Shown: piece after piece, positions 1-13,100 of the stretch
Layout of the letters: every line of letters begins with the position of its first letter
How positions within the stretch are numbered: position 1 is the first letter of the stretch
Source of the DNA: Steromphala cineraria
Taxonomy: Eukaryota; Mollusca; Gastropoda; Trochida; Trochidae
NCBI GenBank assembly: GCA_916613615.1
Contig: OU744732.1
Location: 35,562,478-35,626,477, forward strand
Reading direction: 5' to 3'
Length of the DNA stretch: 64,000 bases
The notes under the pieces: model-generated
The model's input: only the letters and a program-made list of their open reading frames with translations
Told to the model about the DNA's origin: nothing
The model's database searches: none
Program-made: the position numbers and the translations under genes

Positions 1-360
1 TATGAATATTAATTAGATCCCTTACCAATAAAGGTTAGAGTGGGCGGGGCTAGAGACTGGGTATGCATACCAATGAGTTGTTTAACTATTAAAGGTACAA
101 GTGGGCGGGGATAGAGACTGGGAATGAATACTAATGAGTTGTTTAACTATTAAAGGTACAAGTGGGCGGGGATAGAGACCAAGTGTGAATATTAATTAAA
201 TGCATAAACAATAAAGGTCATAGTGGGCGAGGTTTAAGACAGAGTATAAATATTAATAAGATACCTAAAAAAATGGAGGTTGGAGTGGGCGGGGCTAGAG
301 ACATGGTTTGAATATTAATTAGATGCATAAACAATAAAAGGTTATAGTGGGCGGGGATTT
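1..360. repeat. Minisatellite, about six units of ~60 bp
   Basis: Six degenerate copies of a unit of about 60 bp lie head to tail. Each carries the core agtgggcggggntagagac followed by an AT-rich stretch such as gaatattaattaga. Units two and three are nearly identical, and the others have diverged. The array starts at or before the window edge and does not occur at the other unit boundaries in the window. Confidence 0.85.
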
Positions 361-1013
361 AGATTTAGAACGCTGCTTTTGCATGAAAGATCATGTATCG
401 TACCTTGCCTAAGCACTTGACAATCATAGTCGCGAATGAACTCGTAAGAAAAGTATCTAGCTGTCGAATTCTGATAAAATCGCATGTTGATGCTGCTGTT
501 CCTTTATTTTGTCCTCTTAATATATGCTAGGCAACAGAAGTTTAGACCCACCATCAAATTATGCTATAAAATTGTAGTAGTAGCAGTCCTTGTAAAATCG
601 ATGTATGTCACTAAACATCAACACATGGCAATTTCATTCGAAGTTATAACGTCAGAATTTGCATGCAATAACAATATTTAATTGCGATTGTTGAGCTCTT
701 AAGGCTTGTAACCATTTGTACGACTCAAAGATGTGTCAATAAGACAAGTAAGACTTGTGTCCACACATTCCCATTAATGGAAAAACTTCGATGCAGACGA
801 AATGTGAAGTTGAACCTGCTGACAGAAAACGTGATCTAACGTTTGACCTTTTTTGTTACTCATGGCAGATTTGGAAGTTTTAACACTCGGCCTGCTCAAA
901 CCTGGTACTTTAGTAGCACATTTTAGAACTCTAACGAAATTATTGGGAAAACAGAATTTGAACGAACGTCTGAACAACCAAAATTTTTACTCCTGCACAC
1001 TTCAGATCAAATA
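361..1013. other. Gene-free flank; amplified unit begins near 607
   Basis: No supported gene is seen. Sequence up to about 606 has no second copy in the window. From about 607 (gtcactaaacatcaacac) it matches 24924 onward, so the left edge of the amplified segment lies here. Short open frames on both strands lack recognisable protein features. Confidence 0.5.
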
Positions 1014-2089
1014 AGTGCAAAACTGGGTTTTTCCACCTTTAATTTGGATTCGCTGGTTGTTTAAACAAATGATTGATTCATAAGAGGTATTTTGTTTACT
1101 TAAATTTCTATAGTTGTTCATTCTTCAATCTGAATCATTATAAAATTTGGCAAAGTTTCTTTTGGAAGTCAGTGTATGTTTTATTTTCAAGGGTAACATA
1201 TCATATACAGTCCAATCCCTGTATGTTTAAATCTTTTCTACTGTTTAAACTATCCCATCAATATACTGGACACTCATGATTAAAATAACTTTTTTATCAA
1301 TATTACAATAGTATCTTCTCAGTTGTTAAACCATGAAAGGAAGAATGAACATGCAGGCAAGTAGATATCTTGACCCGTTTCACTACCATAAGCTACCCAT
1401 GTTCTTAACCGGATGTATATCATGCTAGTAACCAGGTCCTATACGACTTTAGACGTTGATAAATATTTATTGCAAATTAAACATATGTTGTATTTTCAAG
1501 TGTTACATTTTATTAAAAAACACACTCTAAAACGCTAAAAACTGATGATCCAGTGCAAAACTGGGTTTTTCCACCTTTAATTTGGATTCGCTGGTTGTTT
1601 AAACAAATGATTGATTCATAAGAGGTACTTTGTTTACTTAAATTTCTATAGTTGTTCATTCTTCAATCTGAATCATTATAAAATTTGGCAAAGTTTCTTT
1701 TGGAAGTCAGTGTATGTTTTATTTTCAAGGGTAACATATCATATACAGTCCAATCCCTGTATGTTTAAATCTTTTCTACTGTTTAAACTATCCCATCAAT
1801 ATACTGGACACTCATGATTAAAATAACTTGTTTATCAATATTACAATAGTATCTTCTCAGTTGTTAAACCATGAAAGGAAGAATGAACATGCAGGCAAGT
1901 AGATATCTTGACCCGTTTCACTACCATAAGCTACCCATGTTCTTAACCGGATGTATATCATGCTAGTAACCAGGTCCTATACGACTTTAGACGTTGATAA
2001 ATATTTATTGCAAATTAAACATATGTTGTATTTTCAAGTGTTACATTTTATTAAAAAACACACTCTAAAACGCTAAAAACTGATGATCC
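1014..2089 (+). repeat. 538-bp direct tandem duplication
   Basis: The segment starting gtgcaaaactgggttttt at 1014 is repeated from 1552 with only a few differences. A 68-residue open frame at 1073 recurs identically at 1611, exactly 538 bp on. The equivalent region of the second unit (about 25331-25920) has one copy, so this duplication happened only in unit 1 or was lost from unit 2. It lies upstream of the propeller pseudogene and appears non-coding. Confidence 0.9.
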
Positions 2090-2554
2090 ACTTACTCACT
2101 GACATTTTAACATTTGACAAAATATTATTTTCTGAGAATGATGGCTATGAATTTTTCAAAATTGAATGATAAAATGTTCAAATACTTTTTGAAGATATGT
2201 AACCACGCTTTTTTATAAAAGGAGTTACCTTTTTAATACAGTCATAATGTTTTGAAATATCGTGAATTCAACTGATTGAGTGGCAGAAAATATGTCAACA
2301 ATCACATTGTGGAGACAATATCTTTTTACATTCTGTTCAGTTCGCATGTACATTATATGTAATCTGGCCTTGTTATTGAATGTAACCTATATCATATGGA
2401 CCTTGTCCCAACGTGGATATCTGACAACCACACAAAGTATCTTCATGTCTGCCCTTGAGAATGTCAAGGTTATCTTCAATATAAGGCGCATGAGATAGCC
2501 TAGCACTTCATTGTTGCACTGAACGAGACAGTGTTAACAGCTCTGTGTTTCAAT

Positions 2555-4163
2555 ATGGAGTTTGCCTGCTTTTTCTCTCTGTGCTTCACGTTGTCTTTGG
2601 TGTGCTGTGTCAGTTGTAGGGAGGACATTGGACTGATAAATGATAAACTAGGCATGCTTGAAACTGGAATGGATGTACTCTCGGCACGATTTGATTATTT
2701 TGAAAACAGAATGATCGCAGATAAAACTTATATCATACATAAGCAAAAAAGGAATATTCTGAAGATGAAGAGAAAATTGAAGACGGAAATACGACAATAT
2801 GTCACTGAGGCCCTGTCTGAAATAATCCGAGGTGAGTCTGTTGAGGATCTGATTAAGTCGGAAATGATATCCGAGATGAGGCATCTGAAAAGGGCGAACC
2901 ATCAGATGAGGACACAGCTCCATCTAATTAGGACATCCATTGAATAGGTCGAAATGGACACCATGCATACAGAAAACAGTAAGTTGGTCTCTAGGCTTCT
3001 TAAATCAGATTGTTTGACAGTAGAAACACATCGTCAAATCGGGGAACTTGATAATAAACTTAAAGAGTTGAATGATTCATGTACATCATTAAATAAAACA
3101 ATCAGCAAATGTTTTGATTCAATGCTTGAATGTCAAAATTGCCTGAAGTCCGAACAACTCACAAGTGAATTGGCAAAACATGATCGCCAGATCAGCAAAC
3201 TAAACAAGACAGTGAGTGATTTGTGTAAACCATTGAATACAAGTGTCAGTAAAGACACTTTTTCTGCATCAGAAACAGCGGTCTCCTCGTCTACAGCAGC
3301 ACCAACAACGACAACAACACTTACAACGCTAACAACGACAACGACAACAACACCAACAACAACATCTCCACACGAAGAGAGAAGTCGGATCCTTGTAGCC
3401 CCATATATTATAGGACTGCTAATCTTCAGATGCGTCAATATTCCACCAAAACCAACTCTTTTGACATTTATCCTTACCTTTCTCTTAAAGGCTATCAGTC
3501 TGGTGTCTATATTTCAAAATTAAACTCCCTGTTGATTGGTTTATACAAGCCTCACAGATCATCACATCAGAATTTGACACTTCAAGGACTTCAATAATAA
3601 GGAACAATGTAAGAACAAGAGGAATGGCAGCTGATGAGGAAAGAGGAATTGTCTTCCTTACAACAATTCATCCCATTAAGACAATACGTAGAATGGGTCT
3701 ACGTGGGAAAAGGTTAACTTCAATAGTGAGCTTATCAGGAAATAGTTATAATCCTCTTGCTATTGCCCTGAACCCGAAAGTGAAAACTATATATGCTTGT
3801 CAAATTGATAGGCTGTTAAAGGTATTTTATAATGGCACTGGTTTAAGGAACCTGGATACCGGGTCCAGAATTTATGCCATTACTCTTGACCCCAACAATG
3901 GTCAACTTTATTATAGTAGAGAGAAAAAGATGATGAACATGTCTCTGGCTACCGAGATAGGAAGTGAATTGAAACAGTTTAATTTTTATTTTTGGAATCT
4001 CATTTTCTACCAAAACAATGTGTATTACACGAGCTATAGTAATTCGCCTAGTGTACTAGGTGTAGTTGATTTTGGACAGAATAATGTGTCCAAAACACTT
4101 CAGACATTGTCATATATTCAGGTGTCCAGTGCTAACACACATGTTATTTGTTTGATCCCATAA
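2555..4163 (+). pseudogene. Broken copy of secreted coiled-coil/propeller gene
   Basis: This is a close copy of the intact gene at 26404-27993. It keeps the start context, the hydrophobic leader and the coiled-coil and Thr-rich regions. A Gln codon has become TAG at 2945-2947. Around 3400-3470 the sequence is rearranged relative to the intact copy (extra bases after gtagccccatat), which shifts frame, and a one-base loss follows near 3560. The propeller-like half resumes open only from about 3624, in a different frame. One full protein cannot be read from it. The other copy is intact, so this one probably decayed after duplication. A truncated secreted N-terminal product of about 130 residues is possible but unsupported. 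Confidence 0.8.
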
Positions 4164-5767
4164 CTTCTTCACACAATTTTTGATGTATCATGTTTTATAC
4201 TCTTTTCATGTATATATATATAATTGTTGATTAGCTTATTTTTTTATTCTCGCATTGCTTGCCTCGACATTGGACACAACAATGTGTCTTATATACATAG
4301 ACTTCGGAGGTTTCTGGGTATAGACATGACCATATTGTGATTTGGTTGATAGCTTAATCATACCAAATCAGCATTTGATACAGGGGAATAATTTTTCATG
4401 TACATTGTATATGTCATGTTTAAAAATGTTAAAACTGCCTTGCTAAGTGAGTTTGGATGTTACAAAAAAACACAGGGAAAAACGATTTTAAAAAAATATA
4501 ATAATATAACAAGTTTTCTACTGCTGTTAGGCAGTTGATTTCGATATTTCCATTAAATCCTATGTCAGCCACCAGAAATTCATGAAACAAATGACAATAA
4601 ATTCATTACTCTTGAGTAACTTTGATTGTACCATTTTGATTTGTTGTGATAATATTTTTAATACAGCTTTTGTGTGATGACGTTAGTGCAGTTTTAACTG
4701 AGAATGCAATTGTAAAATATCGTGAAGCAGTGGGTGTAAACACTTCCTCGGGGATTAGGCTAACGAGGTTAATACATTCTGCAAAAGAAATTCAAACAGT
4801 ATATTTGTGAATATACAATTTTTGGGTAATGAAAGTTGTGAAACATACGTAACTACCAGTTGTTTATTTTTGTGTGTTTGCACAATATAATCGTGACATT
4901 AAAGCTATGTGTTTTTTGTTTGTTTTATCATGTTTTTTAAAAAAAACCATCTCTTTCAAATGAGTAAATTCTGTGACAGACAATTGGTTACTTCTTCAGT
5001 AAATTGTATAAAAAGGCCCTTTTCTTCATATGAAACTTATTTCCACTACTTTCCTGGGAACCAAGGAATCTAGATATACCAGAGTAGATTGTCGTATTTA
5101 TCACTTCAGGCAAAGAAAGTGCTTAAATGATAAATATTATGATTTTATTTGATCATTCCTTGATGTTTTCATTAAAGGCTCTTCACATCTGATGCACCTT
5201 ATGATTCTGCAATTTTGAGAGATGATGTAATATTCTAATATTTATAATTAAGAGCGTTCATACACATTTGACGGACAAATTTTATAATCAATATAAGATG
5301 AATATATTTATATATATTGTTTATATATTTTTTTGATTATCTTGCAGGTAAATAAATGTTTGTGTACAAGTTTGATTTTTCAGAATAGGCCTATATATGT
5401 ATGACCATATCCTCTTTCATTCGATTGTGCATCAATAGAATATTGAAGCTTGTTAAGTATCTCACAACAATAGAGTCTTAACTAATTACGAAACCAAACA
5501 AATAGGAGACTATTTTATCATCTAAGTATCTACATGTAGATCTTAATTACACACATTTTTATGAATGTTTTAAGGTGTTGAATATGCATTCCTCTTAGAA
5601 ATAGAGTATTTATGTTTACTGATGTATGTGCAACATGCTCTCATTGCAAAATAAAAAATGTGATATCAGAATATTTGTTATTTATCTATGCGTAAGACGT
5701 CACACCCGAACCTCTGTAAAAAGGTCACCTGCATATAAATGCCACTTTTGGTCGTTCCTACTTTTTG

Positions 5768-6216
5768 GTTATCCACGACTTCGGGAATTCTCAACGGCCG
5801 TATAGTGACTTGCAAAAGCATCATGCCTTTAGGTTTATTTTTCATTTACAGTGTGAGAGGGAAAGTATTTGAAAATCATATACGGATAGGGTTTTTCATT
5901 GGAAAAATATTGTTTTATAATTGTGTAAATTGTTCTTTGTTTTATGATAAATTTTAGTTTATTAATTTTACCAAATAAAAACTAATGAGAAGGAAAAAAA
6001 GCGATACTTTGTAGAAGAAAGAGTTTTCTCCCCTGGATGCCGAACCACACGGGAATAGCCGAGCTTTTGCGAATGACCATTTTTGAATCGGCGTTGCTGA
6101 TTGCACAACTAACTTCGATTGCCTCCAATCAGTTTTCTACCTTTCTATCCCATTTATTAGCCGTAATAGAACAGAGGCTAACTCGGGTATGACTGAGCTG
6201 CCCTTGTGGGGAGAGA
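5768..6216. repeat. Dispersed ~450-bp repeat, copy A
   Basis: Aligns by eye along its length to 8612-9094: both start near atccacgactt/atccatgactt, share tttgaaaatcata and tgcctccaatcag, and end in the same signature (ggtatgactgagctgcc followed by tgtggggagaga). The divergence shows they were separate before the large segmental amplification. Probably a non-autonomous mobile element; family unknown. Copies recur in units 2 and 3. Confidence 0.65.
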
Positions 6217-6233
6217 ATGACATTGGTTATGGT

Positions 6234-6332
6234 TGAGATAATGACCTACAGCCGAGTGGGTATCAGATATAACTTTCAAGCGACAGTGAGAAGGTTATAT
6301 CTGATGACCACGAGGATGTGGTCATTATCTCA
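6234..6332. repeat. Nested hairpin
   Basis: Outer arms tgagataatgac and gtcattatctca are exact complements. Inner arms tatcagatataac and gttatatctgat also pair, around a short loop. The structure is kept in unit 2 (from 30144) and unit 3 (from 42620), the latter with one arm substitution. It may be a MITE remnant or a transcribed stem-loop; no gene is attached to it. Confidence 0.7.
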
Positions 6333-8611
6333 CATACACCACATGGCTTTACCAATTTGCATTTTAACAAAAGTAGAACATCAACCAAATATTTAGTTAT
6401 TTGATAGTTGTTGTTATGGGGTAGAACTTAAATACATTCAACTTCTTAACATTTCATTTGCACAATACGCGAATTTCACGTGCAGATTGAGCATGCCAAT
6501 CAGACATTCTGAGCAAGAAGCAAAATATGTTTTTTGTTGTTTCGACCAAAATTCTACATTGAACTGAAATTACATAATGTGAATACAATTTGTAAAAAAC
6601 GTCACCGGTATTGTGATTTATGGCAAATGATATTATTATGTATAATACACTATTCAGTACATCAAATATTTCCCTCTTTATGAAGCAAAAGGTGTTGCTA
6701 CACCAACGTTGTCAATTTCACCTTGTGATGCACGGATTTTAAGTAAATAGCACATCGCACGAGCTGTACACAATCGGAAGTACATGGTTTGAAGGTGGAG
6801 AGGAAATTTAAAATGAAGTGGTCTCATGTTTTGAACAAATATATGGCCGCGTTTCAAGGTATTTTCAGGGGGAAGTAAAGGTGAGTTGAATTTTTAAGTA
6901 TATTCATGTATTTGCTGTTGAATGTTATTTATGCGTGGACCTACGAAATTGCTGAAGTATGTTACAGAGGGTTTACGCGGTATAAAACAAGCTGTCAACA
7001 ACCAAGTTAATATTAATGCATTTTGCTGTTGAAAAATCATTCTTAATGAAATTATTATGTTCAATATCATTCAGTAATGTATAAAGCAATGTGTACATAA
7101 TATTGATAAATAATGTATCAAGGTGCTTATGAGCTTATTGCTTTGAAACTGTAATTAATTTAACATGTTTCTTTCTTACAATTAATCACATTATTAGATA
7201 TTCATCATTAAAATATGATTGGTCCATTAAAACGTATACGCTAACATTATTCAAAAGTGAAGATTCAAAATGTTTTGAAATACAATTAGCAAAAATATTC
7301 ATACCTAGAGATAGATCAACATTTATCAATAAAGTGAAACATGGATAAGCAATTTACAAAGATCACCAGTGTTTAATTTCAACAACAGACGTTACAATTT
7401 TGTTTCAGGGACTACCTAGTACCTATGGACACTTGATTGACTATCCAAACAACGTTAAAGTCGACCTTATTATGAATATTTCAGCAAAGACCATAGAGTC
7501 TAGCTTGTCAAAGGATTTAGAACATTGTTCACTTGGATTCTGTGTCATACTTGCTGAAACTTTTCAGCTAATCGGGAACGAGGTAAATTTTTGTGAGTGA
7601 AAATACTAGAAGACCTTGAGGTCTGCATTCATCATGGATAAGCACAAAGCACAAAACGATATCACCATGTGATGTATTTTATATGAAAATAAGTTATATA
7701 TCTGTAAATAAACTACGTTTCAACATGTTTTGATATTATGTATTCTTTCGTAAATATGTCTTTGATACAAAGTCAACCTTTCAAGGTGTTAAACACAGTG
7801 GTTTTAAGCTCTTTCGAAGTGGGATACCACATAGATGTGAGGCTAAGAGGTAAGGTTATACAATATAACCATCGCACGCCTGGTTATACGACATAGTTAA
7901 CCTCTGATATTCACCTGATAACCACACCACGTGGTGTATATAAATAGACTGTGCGTTTTACGAGTGGGTTATATATGAAGAAAAAAACATAATATCAATT
8001 TCAACGTCTTTATTTTAAAATGTTCAAAAACAGGATATTGAATCTCATGTAGAGATATCACAATACTTGTACGATACGATTATATATCCCCTGGTATATG
8101 TTCGCACTCTCACGACTGAAGTATGGTTTAGTACATTTACTTCGTCACAAAAACTGTATACAAAACATAGGATATGTATACACTGTAGATAGAGGAATGG
8201 TCTTATTGATTATAATTGTATATACGTGCAATGTAATAGGAATCATACAAATTGAGTAATAAGCTAGTAAAGATTAAACGTTAGTAATATCTTAAAATCT
8301 ATTGTATTAAATAAAGAAATTATGGTAATCAAAAACATCTTTGAAACTTATCATTAAGATATGAAGGACCAGAAAGAAACAATTTTATATCATTTTACCT
8401 ATTTTAATAAACCAAAATCTGAAGTTCTAAAAGATATTCATTGTGTGTCAGAGTACTACCCTTATTTCCCCACAGAGGCAGCTCAGTGCCAGCAAGCCTC
8501 TGTTTTATTACGCCTAGATCCTGGGGTTCCGTCAAATTGCCCTAGCGACAAAAAGTTAAGATATCTCCCTTATTTGAATGAAATGAAAGCAAATGAAAAC
8601 ACTTTTTAGAT

Positions 8612-8853
8612 ATCCATGACTTGGGGAATTCGAATAGTGATATGGAAAATATCATGCCTTTATGTTTATTTTCATTTACATTGTGAGAGAGAAAGTATTT
8701 GAAAATCAGATATGGATCGGGGTTTTCATTAGATAGAAACTGTTTTATAATTGTGTACATTATTATTTGTTTTATGATAGATTTTATTTTACTTATTAAC
8801 CAAACACAACTTATGAGAAGGTAAAGAGCGATGTTTTGATAAAGGACGAGTTA

Positions 8854-8888
<35 letters not shown>

Positions 8889-9187
8889 TGCATGTTAAAT
8901 TTCAATGATAGCTTTGCCGAAGCATACGGAAATGACCGAGGTTTTGCGAATGAACACTTTTGAAACGGCGTCGCTGATTGCGCAACTAAGAACGATTGCC
9001 TCCAATCAGATTTCTACCTTTCTATCCCATGTAATACCCGTAATAGCGCAGATGCTTACCCGGGTATGACTGAGCTGCCTCTGTGGGGAGAGAAGGGTCC
9101 CTCTTGAGTCCATGACTTTTCACACAGTACAAATAATAAACAAAATCTTCACCCGGGTATGACTGAGCTGCCTCTGTGGGGAGAGAG
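8612..9187. repeat. Dispersed ~450-bp repeat, copy B, with repeated end motif
   Basis: Diverged counterpart of 5768-6216, interrupted by a C homopolymer. The terminal motif (ggtatgactgagctgcc, then tctgtggggagaga) occurs twice, near 9063 and 9157. Its reverse complement lies upstream at about 8467 (ccccacagaggcagctcagt), giving an inverted pair about 600 bp apart. Counterparts lie at 32500-33070, 44660-45230 and 47960-48530. Confidence 0.6.
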
Positions 9188-9766
9188 TTAAGTACTTCTG
9201 ACATAAATAGAAACATTGAGTTCGTGAAAATGTTGAATGTGATATGTTTAAAGGTTCAATAAACACCACTGTATTCAACAAAGATCTCACCCTTTCAATG
9301 AATTTTCTAAGATAAACAGTAGCTTGTGGATATTGCTAGTTACTATTCTCTCTTTCAACCCCTGCCGTACAGTGCTGTTCTAAATTAAGTACATCACGCT
9401 CGCGAACGTTTTTCAACATTTCGCAACATTTTGCACAGTGGTGTATCATCCTACGATTAGTCGACTGCAAATATTGATCCGTTATCACAATCAGTGACCA
9501 GATATACAGATAACTGTCATTTTCCGATGAATTTGCATGAGACAATTTTCAAAACATAGGCTAGGACCAAAACTTACAATCCTTGGATGAATGGTAAGGT
9601 AAAACATTATATCAAACAGTATTGGGAGCTAGAAACGTTTGTTGTTATTAAAAAGTTTCATAAAATATATGTGACAACACAACGTACATATAGAGAAGCA
9701 TCACTCGATTATATGTTTAGCGTTTCCATCAAGTCCAAATATAATGCTATCACAAACAAAATGTTT

Positions 9767-10184
9767 TTAGCAATATTCAATCAGATACTCTGGATAAATC
9801 TGTTTCTCACTGAACACGACATAGACTCTAGGATTCCTATCATGGTCGCATGCAGTATCTGCAAGCTTCGTTCTGTCACTCGGGTCGTAAACTGGAGGAC
9901 GAGTTATCCCCATTTCGCCTTTCCTTGACCTTCCCACAAGAACCTTTGCTTGGAACATGAACCTATGCTTATCTTTGTCTGCTTTTGTATAGCTATCAGA
10001 GTACTTTGCATCAACGGCAAAGTAAGCCCCTTCGCCATAGAGGGCACCGACACGTTTTCCAGCCAACCGGAAGTCTATGTTTTGATGCGGGATCATTTGT
10101 GCAGCTTCCGGTGTTGTCCCGTGATAGAGATGCTTTTCATTGGCCTGGCCCTTGCCGTAGGTCGCTTCCATATCCGCCTTAGCT
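9767..10184 (-). CDS. Copy 1 exon: PARP catalytic core and stop
   Basis: Terminal exon. The acceptor cttatccag precedes a one-base start that completes a Val codon. Visible motifs: LYHGT with the NAD-binding His (codon near 10123), GEGAYFA with the catalytic Tyr (near 10024), then VYVVF and QIYPEYLI. Counting eight residues back from the conserved Gln puts Val in the third triad position, so H-Y-V. Known H-Y-hydrophobic PARPs (PARP7, 10, 12, 14 type) are mono-ADP-ribosyltransferases. Ends TGC TAA at 9767. Confidence 0.92.
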
Positions 10185-13100
10185 CTGGATAAGAAAAAAA
10201 GTCATATTTAACATGACTTTTTTCATATATGTACATGTAATTCATGATGCCGATGTTGACGATAACGATGAGGATGTAGTGATGTACAATGCGGATAATT
10301 GTACTTATTTTTCTGATAGTAATGCATCATTGATGATGATAATTGCTGATGCTGATCATGATGATGTTAATTGTGCTTATTTTCTCGTTAATAATGCACC
10401 ATTAATGATGATGATTATGATGATGCTGATCATCATGATGATTACAATGATTGTGATGATAACGATGGTGTAGATGATGCTGATGATAGCATTAACCTTA
10501 CAGAGCATAATAATAATGATGATGCACTTTTAATCATGATTTTAGCGACGATGATGATGATGGTTATTGTTAATGATGCACTAAAATGATGAATCAATAT
10601 GTTGATAATAATGATTAATATTGATACACTAATCATCTTGATGATGCCAATGCCGATGTCGAAGTCAGTGCTGATGCTGAAGCCGATTCCGATGATGATA
10701 ATGATAATGATGACAACAATAAATCTTACACGGCATAATGTCCCCATATCTTGAGGTTCTGCACACGCTGAATGGACACAACTGACCGATTGGGGAGTGA
10801 CTTCAGCAGGTGCCCGCTCACTGTCTTGTACTCGTCCATTGTGGCCGGGTCAGTGGGGGTCAGACTGACCAGTCTCAGATCCTCATCACCCATGCTTGAC
10901 CAATGGGCAGGGGGCTGCTTAGTTCGACTCAGGAACGATTTGGGCATTTGGGCGAGTCTGATGAATTAGGTGTATCCATTAGAAATACAACTTCTGATTT
11001 TCGTATCACATGTCTTTAAAGGGGCAGTAGCACGTCTTTTGATATTTGATATTTTTATATTTTCAATGATAATCGTATGTTACTGCTAAATGTATTATTT
11101 TGATAGTGTCATAAATCTCATTGCACAAGCCAATCAGCCATAGTCAGAGGACAAAGTTAGAAGATTCACACAAAATCCATTGGCGGCCATTCTTTTTAAC
11201 ACCTTTTATTCATTTTCAGTAAGAAAAAGGAATCGCATGGCTAAACTTTAAATTGTATATTTGAATTATTACTGCTCCATTGTGTTTGAATACATTGTCT
11301 TTCAATTGGAACCATTTATTTTCATTTTCCTGACATCACCTTATATTTCAACCAAAACGTGCTACTGCCCCTTTAATGAGAGAACTTACATATAAAATAT
11401 ATGTATATTATTCATATTAAAAACAAACTAATTTAGCATAAACTCAAACTCGCGCCCTTTTCTTCAGAATGTCCTTTTGCGTTTCGTTCATTTGAAGACA
11501 TTAACCATAGCTTCAAATGAGTTATGCTTTGGTTCGTAGATTGTGACTTAAAGTCAATCACTGTCATAACATCGCACTTATAAATTGTATATTGGGAACA
11601 TGAATTAAAAAAACTTAAAACACTAACTAAAACAATGCTAGATATATGACATATCTATATTACTCAAGCACTGAAATATTATGAAAATCAACATAAGATA
11701 AAAAAACCTTTCTATGACGCGTCTGACTGTCATGTTTTCAATCAAATCGAGGGGTGTCTTCCCAGCATTGTTAGCAAGTGTTAATTTGCCGCCATTCTCC
11801 ACAAGATGGCAACGTATAGCAATGGTCGCGTCTTCGTCACGTGACTTCAACAGTATATAAAACATAGTAAAGTTAAAATAAAAATGTTGAGGAAACGAGC
11901 AACACAGAGAGATCGATATTGAATCTTTCGACGATTTATGTATTTAAAAAGGGCTCTCCGCATGTCAAAAATGGAATTGAATATTAAATATTGATTTGAG
12001 GATAATATGAAATGAGTTAAATCAGTTTATACTTTTAAGTTTTATCCAAAATTATATGAATATGATAATATTAATACAGTGGCTTGCGTTTTACATCAAT
12101 AAACTATTAGACCTTCATTGTTTTTGTTGTATCCTCGTCAACGCCACTTTCCATGTTCGCAAGATGCAAAGGTGTATTCCCTTCTTTGTCGGCCAAATTC
12201 ACATCAGAACCTGTAAATAATCAGCTTGTTATGATTTTTCTAAATATTGCTTGCTTCCTGTTGTTCAATTATTTCAAACCACTATAACCTATAACCATTG
12301 ATTTCATCGCCAAAGTGACGTCAACAGCAAATTAGTTTTTGAGAGGGAATGTTAGCAAACCTTCAATGTAAATGTATATGACTTTATTAACAATAATTAA
12401 ATTATGATATGAATATTAATGAAGTCTTAACACTCAAAACTATGACCCTAAAAGAGCCACTCCGTGTTACAACTTTAGAAGCCTTATGAGATTATAAAAA
12501 ACATGGCGATTCATAGATTTCATTATAGATTATTGCTTGGTGCCCCAAAGGGCACCAAATATTATGATTTGATTCTCCTAAAACTTTTCTGAATTCTCTC
12601 TATATTACTCTTGATATTTTCAAAGGGAAGCCGCGCCAATCACATGTGTTGTATCCAAATCAAAAGACCAATGAACAGAGCTGCAGCAAAAAATGCATTA
12701 CGTCACCATGTGGGTAATACAAAATATTTGGCACATTAAACTGTGGAATATGATTTCGCTTTAAATGTCATGTTAAAAGAGAAACAATATTTTCTATTAA
12801 AGACGCTAATAAATGTTAACAGACTCAATCAAAAACATCTTCATTTGATGAAGAGTCTGCATTTGTTCCAGATAAGAGCATTATTTCGCATTCAATAATC
12901 GCAGAATCCACTTTTTTATAACCCACGCGATTTAATTTCACGCTGGGCTCGCCTAGCGATTTAAAAGTAATGTTTGTGTAAGAACGATGGTGATATCGAA
13001 AAAAGACTTATGTTTACTAATAGGTAGATCACTTACGACCACGTGACAAGTCATACTTAACGATGTCACTAAATGTTTACGTTGAAAACATGCATTTATT

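Larger units (their letters stand above)
4164..9766. other. Unit 1 spacer between propeller pseudogene and MIB-PARP copy 1
   Basis: About 5.6 kb with no convincing gene. It holds two diverged copies of a dispersed repeat of about 450 bp (5768-6216 and 8612-9094), a nested hairpin at 6234-6332, a possible small two-exon frame near 6820-7600, and a long C run at about 8857-8888. The same spacer recurs in unit 2 (27994-35103), partly in unit 3 (41432-45822) and in unit 4 (47094-49123). Confidence 0.7.

Noticed and set aside
1..360. CRISPR-like regular array
   Set aside because: Spacers are degenerate copies of each other and the setting is animal nuclear DNA; this is a minisatellite.
2280..2498. 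72-codon frame upstream of the propeller pseudogene, also at 26129-26347
   Set aside because: It begins with GTG rather than a supported ATG, has no domain and sits where a 5' leader would be. Similarity between units follows from duplication.
9022..9216. Repeated frames containing PTEAAQSYPG
   Set aside because: They are translations of the dispersed repeat end motif and recur wherever that repeat does.
9950..10192. Plus-strand frames opposite the PARP exon (also 35287, 46006, 49307)
   Set aside because: Antisense shadows of the conserved PARP coding exon; no domain of their own.
10213..10747. Met/Ile/Asp-rich frames on both strands
   Set aside because: Products of the GAT/ATG microsatellite in the PARP intron.
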